Shown in pieces: positions 1 through 4,053 of a DNA stretch of 7,099 bases. A program made the position numbers and the translations under genes. The notes under the pieces were generated by a model. That model saw nothing but the letters and a program-made list of their open reading frames with translations. It ran no database searches and was not told where the DNA came from. Origin of the DNA: Methanobrevibacter sp. (GTDB taxonomy: Archaea; Methanobacteriota; Methanobacteria; Methanobacteriales; Methanobacteriaceae); the NCBI GenBank assembly GCA_021442885.1, contig JABUVA010000017.1:22874-29972 (forward strand). Reading direction: 5' to 3'. Position 1 is the stretch's first letter, and each line of letters opens with the position of its first letter.

Positions 1-2
1 CA

Positions 3-283
3 GAAAATTTCTCATATAACCAAACTACCCATACTTTCCAATCAAAACCTATAACTAAAGATATGGGAGAATATGTTATTAGTGGTGTTGCACCTTCATA
101 TGTTACTAATTGTACAATTATAAACGGAACTTTAATAAAAATATAACTTTTGGCAATACTACAATTGAAGTTAAATTCTCTAGATAATAGTGGAATTCGA
201 CTTTAACTGTTGGTACTAAAGAGTTTAATGTATATGTTATTAATGGACATATGTCATTAACTCAACACTTATTTTTTTTTTGA
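3..283 (+). pseudogene. Decayed C-terminal remnant of an adhesin-like surface protein
   Basis: No intact frame exists here, but consecutive stretches in two plus-strand frames read like one beta-rich surface protein. The frame starting at base 3 gives a 47-residue open stretch containing EYVISGVAPSYVTNCTIING and stops at 144-146. The reading then continues in the frame of base 2 as NITFGNTTIEVKF (to about 178). It appears to slip briefly back (LDNS, about 178-190) and resumes after the stops at 185-190 as WNSTLTVGTKEFNVYVING, ending at TGA 281-283. The short Thr/Asn/Val/Gly-rich phrases resemble Methanobrevibacter adhesin-like proteins, which carry many extracellular beta repeats. That family link is from memory of their style, not an alignment. 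The gene enters from outside the left edge, so its full extent is unknown. At least two or three frame lesions would be needed, so I call it a pseudogene. Sequencing error at each site is unlikely but not excluded. Confidence 0.42.
240..281 (+). terminator. Hairpin plus T10 run, end of the adhesin-like relic
   Basis: The palindrome GACATATGTC (246-255) is flanked by TTAAT (240-244) and ATTAA (256-260), with one bulged G at 245. This gives a bulged stem-loop, followed 11 nt later by ten T (272-281). More T-runs follow (285-292, 296-300). Oligo-T after a plus-strand gene is the usual archaeal termination signal. The same stretch is A-rich on the minus strand, so it does not obviously terminate tyrA, which converges on it. 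Confidence 0.35.
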
Positions 284-290
284 ATTTTTT

Positions 291-1595
291 TTAAATTTTT
301 ACAATACTGCCACCGATACCAGTTAAAATATTTTCAACTTTCACAATGGCTTCACTATAAAGAGTGATTATCTTAAATGTAACAATAATATCTTCTTTCA
401 ATTCTAAATCTTCAGAACAATCAGTAATTGAAATAGAAATGATATTTTCAACATTATTTATAATTTCTAAAATAACATCTAAATTCACATCACTATTAAA
501 TTTGCAAGTTATTACTTGTTCAAGATAATCATAATTCATTAACATCCATTCATATAATTCTTCATGAGATAATACTTCCATATTTGATAATTTAACATTT
601 TCAAGTTTATTACCAATTCTTAAAACAATTGTATCTTTTGTTATAGTTTCAAGTATTCCAACATGGACTTTATCTGAATAAATATTTTTAAGACCTACTT
701 CACAACCAATAAGATTATTTAAAAGAACAAACTCTTCATTTAAAGATTTAATAGCTTTATCACTTCTACCTAAAGCTGCTTTAATATCCCCCATATTTTC
801 AGTTGCTCTATTAGCTATTTCAACAAATTTTTCCTCATCATTATCATTAATAGCATCTTTAAGTTCATTTACAGCTTCAGCAAATGTATTTCTAATATTT
901 TGCCCATTATTATTCATTGTTTGGATAAAATATGTTAAATAAGGATTTTGGGATACGATTCTAGCAATCATATCTATCATTAAATTGTAAATAGGACTTT
1001 CAAATTTTTCTGTTTCAGATATGTTCACTTTTAATTTCTCCATTGCAGAAGCAGTACAAATAAATGAAAAATGTGTTAACACCTGAACAATACTCATCAT
1101 AAAATCATGTTTTTCAGCTGTTGTTTCTATAACTTCCATATTTCTATTTTTAAGGTAATTGTAAACTTTATCATACCATTTTCCTTTTTTAGTAGGTGTA
1201 AGAACAATAATTTGATTATCTAAATCAACAGTTCTTGGACCGAATATTGGATGAGTTGGGATAAATTCCACATTAGGAGGTAAAACTTCACTCATTATTT
1301 TAGTAGGCTCTTCTTTAATAGAAGTAACATCAACTAAAAGAGATCCATCTTTCATATAACTAGCTACTTCCTTAATAACATCTCCAGTAAAATTAATAGG
1401 GACAGAAATAATTAAAACATCACTATTAGTAGCCAAATCAACATTAGACTCCACATACTCGACATTATAATCACTAGCAACTTTTCTTCCTTTTTGATGG
1501 TCACGTCCGCTTATTGCAACATTAAAGTCATTATTTAAATAAGTAATAATAGTTTTTCCAAGACCATCAGTCCCACCAATTATTCCAATATTCAT
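291..1595 (-). CDS. tyrA: Prephenate dehydrogenase with C-terminal regulatory domain
   Basis: This cytosolic enzyme oxidatively decarboxylates prephenate to 4-hydroxyphenylpyruvate, the committed step to tyrosine. From the chosen Met, the 434-residue protein opens with a Rossmann strand and the dinucleotide loop GGTDGLG (residues 7-13). The second strand ends AISGRD (27-32): there is no acidic residue where NAD-specific enzymes usually have one, and Arg31 suggests NADP (inference). HPIFGP at 115-120 carries the family's catalytic His. EKHD (161-164) and QVLTH (171-175) match the conserved prephenate-site region. A helical dimerisation part follows to about 290. Residues ~295-434 form the archaeal regulatory region, ending in an ACT-like segment (AIVKVENILTGIGG). 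Length agrees with methanogen homologues of roughly 430-440 residues. I chose ATG at 1595 because MNIGIIGG is where the family normally begins. ATG at 1604 would add only three residues and fits a leaderless mRNA. No strong Shine-Dalgarno is visible. The gene diverges from pelA and converges on the adhesin relic. Confidence 0.93.
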   Translation of the reverse strand: MNIGIIGGTDGLGKTIITYLNNDFNVAISGRDHQKGRKVASDYNVEYVESNVDLATNSDVLIISVPINFTGDVIKEVASYMKDGSLLVDVTSIKEEPTKIMSEVLPPNVEFIPTHPIFGPRTVDLDNQIIVLTPTKKGKWYDKVYNYLKNRNMEVIETTAEKHDFMMSIVQVLTHFSFICTASAMEKLKVNISETEKFESPIYNLMIDMIARIVSQNPYLTYFIQTMNNNGQNIRNTFAEAVNELKDAINDNDEEKFVEIANRATENMGDIKAALGRSDKAIKSLNEEFVLLNNLIGCEVGLKNIYSDKVHVGILETITKDTIVLRIGNKLENVKLSNMEVLSHEELYEWMLMNYDYLEQVITCKFNSDVNLDVILEIINNVENIISISITDCSEDLELKEDIIVTFKIITLYSEAIVKVENILTGIGGSIVKI

Positions 1596-1616
1596 ATCAA
1601 TCATTAATTATTTTTA

Positions 1617-1646
1617 ATTTTAAGTATTATATATAGTATAACTATG
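1617..1646. promoter_or_regulatory. Shared, near-symmetric TATA element for tyrA and pelA
   Basis: The divergent genes are separated by only 61-70 bp. The single good TATA-like run, TTATATATAG (about 1627-1636), is nearly self-complementary and centred close to 1632. The archaeal start site lies about 22-27 nt from the TATA centre. That predicts rightward transcripts from about 1655-1658 (8-11 nt before the pelA ATG at 1666) and leftward transcripts from about 1606-1609 (at the tyrA ATG 1604 or ~12 nt before 1595). No separate second TATA box of similar quality is seen. BRE-like purines are weak on both sides, so use in both directions is inference. Confidence 0.5.
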
Positions 1647-1665
1647 AAAAATAATTGTGAGATTT

Positions 1666-2727
1666 ATGAAAATTTTAAAACAAAATACAAAAGAAGGGAT
1701 GATGGAGCTATTTCCAGAAACTTTAGATGATTTATGGCATTTATCCCATATAATTAATGTCGGAGATAATGTCTCTTCAAAAACAACACGACGTATTCAA
1801 GATAATACTGGAGATAAGTTAAGAAGTGATAGAGGAGTTAAAAAAACATTTTTTTTAGGCATTAAAGTAGAGAATGTAAGTTTTCATATTTTCACAGGTA
1901 AACTAAGGATAACTGGAGTGATTATTAAGGGTCCTGAAGATCTAATCCCTTTAGGTTCACACCATACTCTTGAAGTTAAATTAAACACCCCATTAATTAT
2001 TAATAAAGAAAAATGGTCGAATTATGCAATAAAAAGAGTTAAACAATCAATTGAAGCATCAAAAAAATTATCTGCAATCGTTGTTGTTATTGAAGATGAC
2101 ACTGCAACATTAGGCCTTATTAGGCAATTTGGAATTGAATATTCAGGACCTATTAATGGATCAATTTCAGGTAAAAGAATTAAAGATAGAAATAGAGATA
2201 AAAACATTTTAGAGTTCTATCAAAAAGTTGTTGATGCTATAAACAAATATGAAGACATTCAAAACATTATAGTTGCAGGCCCTGGATTTGTTAAAAATGG
2301 CTTTTTTGACTACCTTAAAGATAAAGATAAAGAATTGGCTAAAAAAGCTATTGTTGAAAATATTGGAACTGGTGGGAGAGTTGGAATATCCGAAGTTATT
2401 AAAAAAGGAGTTGTAGAAAAATTAACTGCTGAAAATAGAGTAGCTAGTGAAATAATGGTGGTTAATGAACTTTTAACAGAAATTGCTAAAAATTCTTCAA
2501 AAGCGGTTTATGGAAAGTCACAAACAGCTGATGCAATTAATATGGGTGCTGTTGAAAAATTACTTGTTATTGATAAAGAAGTTTCTAAAAACAACCTAGA
2601 AAATTTAATGGACATTGTTGAGAATATGAGTGGTGAAGTAATAGTTATAAGCTCTGAACATGAAGGTGGAGAGCAGTTATCTGCATTAGGTGGTGTTGCT
2701 GCCATTTTAAGATATCCTATATCCTAA
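1666..2727 (+). CDS. pelA: Pelota (Dom34-like) mRNA surveillance and ribosome rescue factor
   Basis: Archaeal Pelota enters the A site of stalled ribosomes, delivered by GTP-bound aEF1A, and with ABCE1 splits the subunits without hydrolysing peptidyl-tRNA. The protein has 353 residues, the usual archaeal length. Residues 1-~130 are the Sm-like N-terminal domain (GSHHTLEV at 97-104, a Trp at 117). Residues ~131-255 are the central eRF1-like domain, with GTGGRVGISE (234-243) in the typical Pelota position and no GGQ release motif. Residues ~260-353 are the L7Ae-like C-terminal domain, with YGKSQTADAINMGAVEKLL leading into VIDKEV. I chose ATG 1666 (MKILKQ), which is where archaeal Pelota normally starts. 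GTG at 1657 would add MRF. That GTG lies in GTGAG, which pairs partly with the 3' end of 16S rRNA, so it more likely acts as a weak ribosome-binding site. The older proposal of intrinsic endonuclease activity cannot be judged from sequence. The gene is probably monocistronic. Confidence 0.95.
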   Translation: MKILKQNTKEGMMELFPETLDDLWHLSHIINVGDNVSSKTTRRIQDNTGDKLRSDRGVKKTFFLGIKVENVSFHIFTGKLRITGVIIKGPEDLIPLGSHHTLEVKLNTPLIINKEKWSNYAIKRVKQSIEASKKLSAIVVVIEDDTATLGLIRQFGIEYSGPINGSISGKRIKDRNRDKNILEFYQKVVDAINKYEDIQNIIVAGPGFVKNGFFDYLKDKDKELAKKAIVENIGTGGRVGISEVIKKGVVEKLTAENRVASEIMVVNELLTEIAKNSSKAVYGKSQTADAINMGAVEKLLVIDKEVSKNNLENLMDIVENMSGEVIVISSEHEGGEQLSALGGVAAILRYPIS

Positions 2728-2754
2728 ATCCGTTATGTTGTTAATTTAGCTTTC

Positions 2755-2782
2755 CCATTTAATTTTATTTTTTTATAAATGG
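2755..2782 (+). terminator. T-rich terminator after pelA
   Basis: Starting 27 nt after the pelA stop, CCATTTA (2755-2761) and TAAATGG (2776-2782) form a perfect 7-bp inverted repeat. It encloses a 14-nt T-rich loop that includes T7 (2768-2774). In archaea the oligo-T itself is enough for termination, so the T-run is the stronger evidence and the stem may be incidental. Confidence 0.45.
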
Positions 2783-2879
2783 TTAATATATTTAAGGATG
2801 TCAAATTTAACTATTGTCAACTTTTGATGAAGAATACTATTTTAAAAAACATTGATTTAAATAAAAAAAAAACACTCGA

Positions 2880-2897
2880 TTATATAAATTTATATAA
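2880..2897. repeat. AT-only 18-bp perfect palindrome in the 2728-3062 gap
   Basis: TTATATAAATTTATATAA reads the same on both strands and contains back-to-back TATA-like octamers. It sits in the 335-bp gene-free gap after pelA. Because it has no G or C, chance is a real possibility in this composition. It could be a bidirectional TATA, but no gene starts at the matching distance on either side. Confidence 0.3.
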
Positions 2898-2909
2898 AAT
2901 CTAAATTTT

Positions 2910-2942
2910 TTTGTTCAAATATTTCCAATAATTTTGAACAAA
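2910..2942. repeat. 10-bp inverted repeat upstream of the small membrane protein gene
   Basis: TTTGTTCAAA (2910-2919) and TTTGAACAAA (2933-2942) are exact reverse complements separated by 13 nt. The element ends about 60 bp before the TATA box at 3004. That position suits an upstream regulator site. It could also form an RNA stem if transcribed. Its function is unknown. Confidence 0.4.
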
Positions 2943-2945
2943 TAA

Positions 2946-2968
2946 ATTGATTGTCTAGACATTGATTG
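2946..2968. repeat. ATTGATTG direct repeat flanking a TGTCTAGACA palindrome
   Basis: ATTGATTG occurs at 2946-2953 and again at 2961-2968, a 15-bp period. The palindrome TGTCTAGACA (2952-2961) sits exactly between and overlaps both copies. A third CATTGATT is at 2850-2857. Together with the 2910-2942 repeat this forms a dense cluster just upstream of the 3004 promoter. A regulatory role is inferred from position only. Confidence 0.35.
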
Positions 2969-2996
2969 AATAGTAAAGTAATATCATGCTAAAATT

Positions 2997-3011
2997 ACAA
3001 ACATTTATATA
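2997..3011 (+). promoter_or_regulatory. BRE/TATA promoter of the small membrane protein gene
   Basis: ACAAACA (2997-3003) followed by TTTATATA (3004-3011) matches the methanogen box A with an A-rich BRE. The predicted transcription start is about 3030-3035, leaving a leader of about 30 nt that contains the ribosome-binding site. Confidence 0.65.
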
Positions 3012-3049
3012 TAATGTTCCCATAATATTATATTAAGTGTTAAAGATAA

Positions 3050-3056
3050 GAGGGAT
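3050..3056 (+). promoter_or_regulatory. Ribosome-binding site for the 3063 gene
   Basis: GAGGGAT lies 6 nt before the ATG at 3063 and resembles the archaeal GGAGGTGAT signal. It supports 3063 as a genuine start, in contrast to the weak signals before tyrA and pelA. Confidence 0.6.
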
Positions 3057-3062
3057 TATATT

Positions 3063-3440
3063 ATGAATCAAAAAAAATTAATATTAACAATAATTGGAAT
3101 AATTGTTGTTTGTTTTATTGTTGCAGGGGCGGCATATTCATTTCAAAGTCCTGCAGAGTCTGAACAAGTAAATATAACTATAGACAATAATACAAATAAC
3201 ACAACAACTAATGTATCAGAAGATACAAATGTAAAATCTAATGAGAATCAAGGAAATGGACAACAATCTGTACAAAGTGGAAAAAATGTAAAATCTAGCT
3301 CTGATTCTAACGACCAAGTATCAGGAGATTCACAGGAAGATCAAAAAGTTGCAAGTAATGATGAATTCAACAAAAGATCACTTCTTCTTTCAATCAACAT
3401 ACTTCCTTCATCATTGGTTTCTTCAATGAGTTTTCCATAA
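3063..3440 (+). CDS. Small membrane-anchored Asn/Ser/Thr-rich surface protein, probably truncated
   Basis: I do not recognise a named family. The 125-residue product starts MNQKK, then has one hydrophobic segment (about residues 6-27) with positive charge on the cytoplasmic side. This predicts an uncleaved anchor with the rest outside the cell. Residues 33-~100 are a low-complexity, disordered linker rich in N, S, T, Q, D and E. It has five N-X-S/T sequons (N37, N42, N45, N46, N50) that could be glycosylated, and a repeated NVKS word (56-59, 75-78) encoded by a 13-bp direct repeat. No lipobox is seen. From about residue 104 the character changes to a Leu/Ser/Pro-rich tail (SLLLSINILPSSLVSSMSFP). 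This looks like an antisense reading of the minus-strand relic at 3341-3553. I infer that the original C-terminal domain has been lost. The strong promoter and ribosome-binding site suggest the gene is still expressed; its function is unknown. Confidence 0.7.
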   Translation: MNQKKLILTIIGIIVVCFIVAGAAYSFQSPAESEQVNITIDNNTNNTTTNVSEDTNVKSNENQGNGQQSVQSGKNVKSSSDSNDQVSGDSQEDQKVASNDEFNKRSLLLSINILPSSLVSSMSFP

Positions 3441-3553
3441 TTAGATGATAATTAGCCATCTCTAAGATTAGTTTAGGAATTTCAAAAGTAGTGAAATTCT
3501 TAATAATTATATTTTAACATTTCACCAAACAAGGAATAAATTCGTATTTCCAT
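3341..3553 (-). pseudogene. Frame-broken relic of an unidentified minus-strand gene
   Basis: Three minus-strand frames join into one plausible protein. From ATG at 3553, MEIRIYSLFGEMLKYNY stops at 3502-3500. One base over (from 3501) it continues as KNFTTFEIPKLILEMANYHL to about 3443. After loss of one base it continues from 3442 as NYGKLIEETNDEGSMLIERR and SDLLLN, open to a TGA at 3343-3341. The three pieces abut without overlap, each switch needs a single-base change, and the residue mix is protein-like (charged helical segments). I cannot name the family. The right limit at 3341 is uncertain because it runs into the linker of the plus-strand gene, so the true junction may be near 3360. No clear promoter is seen upstream of 3553. 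Alternatively the open stretches may be chance in AT-rich DNA, and a hairpin (3473-3503) lies inside the middle segment. Confidence 0.33.
3473..3503. terminator. 12-bp hairpin downstream of the small membrane protein gene
   Basis: TTAGGAATTTCA (3473-3484) and TGAAATTCTTAA (3492-3503) pair over 12 positions with one G-U pair, around the 7-nt loop AAAGTAG. It begins 33 nt after the stop at 3440, but only short T stretches follow (TTTT at 3512-3515). It may be a transcript 3' end or an mRNA-stabilising stem. Because it overlaps the relic it could equally be a leftover coding coincidence. Confidence 0.4.
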
Positions 3554-3572
3554 TAGTGTTTGTTAAAATCTC

Positions 3573-3588
3573 TTTTTTTATTTTTTTT
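3573..3588 (+). terminator. Double oligo-T tract
   Basis: T7 (3573-3579), one A, and T8 (3581-3588) form a classic archaeal oligo-T terminator on the plus strand. It would stop transcripts from the 3063 gene that pass the 3473 hairpin and insulate the cdc48 control region. Confidence 0.45.
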
Positions 3589-3696
3589 ATTAAAATTGGT
3601 TGCATATCCTAAAAATATTTTGTTTTATTATATGCGAACAAATATGAATATTTAAAAATTAAATTAAATTATCTTAAATTAAAAAATATAGATATA

Positions 3697-3712
3697 TAGT
3701 ATTTAAATACTA
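3697..3712. repeat. 16-bp perfect palindrome upstream of cdc48
   Basis: TAGTATTTAAATACTA is an exact palindrome about 100 bp before the distal cdc48 TATA box, in the gene-free 3554-4053 region. The rest of that stretch up to 3813 is almost pure A/T with no other supported feature. It could be a dimeric regulator site. A single such palindrome by chance in 7 kb of this composition would not be surprising. Confidence 0.3.
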
Positions 3713-3813
3713 AAAATAACTTTTAATAAATAATTAAAATAAAAATTAATTGTATTTTTTAAAAAAAAATTTAAAACAAAGCTCAGTTAAAGAAATAAAT
3801 AAAAAGATATAAA

Positions 3814-3829
3814 CCGAAACATTTATATA
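3814..3829 (+). promoter_or_regulatory. Distal BRE/TATA promoter of cdc48
   Basis: CCGAAAC (3814-3820) followed by TTTATATA (3822-3829) is the best BRE/TATA match in the window. The predicted start is about 3848-3852, giving a leader of roughly 200 nt before the cdc48 ATG, long for these archaea. Weaker TATA-like runs occur at 3843-3850 and 3880-3887. Confidence 0.6.
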
Positions 3830-3852
3830 CTATGAAAACAAACTATATAAAT

Positions 3853-3871
3853 GTAGCTACAAAATAGCTAC
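3853..3871. promoter_or_regulatory. Candidate operator: GTAGCTA and TAGCTAC spaced by 5 bp
   Basis: GTAGCTA (3853-3859) and TAGCTAC (3865-3871) are a perfect inverted repeat with the spacer CAAAA. Each half is itself built on the palindrome TAGCTA, so TAGCTAC is also directly repeated with an 11-bp period, about one helical turn. The site covers the first ~20 transcribed bases predicted from the distal promoter, where a repressor would block initiation. From memory, Archaeoglobus HSR1 uses CTAAC and GTTAG halves spaced by 5 bp and controls a cdc48 homologue. The geometry is similar and the sequence is different. Confidence 0.45.
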
Positions 3872-3887
3872 TATCAAACTTATATAA

Positions 3888-3918
3888 AAATATTGTAAAT
3901 TAATGATTTATAATATTT
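3888..3918 (+). other. AT-rich stem-loop in the predicted long cdc48 leader
   Basis: Bases 3888-3900 and 3906-3918 can pair over 13 positions with one G-U pair and the 5-nt loop TAATG. If the distal promoter is used, this lies about 40-70 nt into the leader RNA. Composition makes chance likely, and the stem is weak (A-U only apart from the G-U). Confidence 0.22.
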
Positions 3919-3991
3919 ATTAACCTAAATAAAGAAAAAAACAAGGATAAAAAATTGTTCGTTTTAATTATATAAAACAAAATTAAAATAT

Positions 3992-4006
3992 CGAAAGATT
4001 TATAAG
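3992..4006 (+). promoter_or_regulatory. Proximal BRE/TATA promoter of cdc48
   Basis: CGAAAGA (3992-3998) precedes TTTATAAG (3999-4006). The expected start at about 4025-4030 gives a leader of about 25 nt that just includes the ribosome-binding site, a typical arrangement. The TATA is less perfect than the distal one. Both carry a CGAAA BRE core. Confidence 0.55.
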
Positions 4007-4039
4007 ATATAAAGTATATTCATTATTAACAAAATTATT

Positions 4040-4044
4040 AGGAG
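4040..4044 (+). promoter_or_regulatory. Ribosome-binding site of cdc48
   Basis: AGGAG ends 9 nt before the ATG at 4054, which is a good archaeal Shine-Dalgarno and confirms this start. Confidence 0.7.
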
Positions 4045-4053
4045 ATTGATAAT

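Noticed and set aside
2022..2705. Two short minus-strand open frames within pelA
   Set aside because: Shadows of conserved Pelota coding sequence without start signals.
3602..3635. GCATAT and ATATGC, a 6-bp inverted repeat
   Set aside because: Too short and widely spaced to stand out in this composition.
3779..3798. AGCTCAGTT, resembling a tRNA D-arm
   Set aside because: No matching acceptor, anticodon or T-arm stems surround it, and the flanks are A/T-only.
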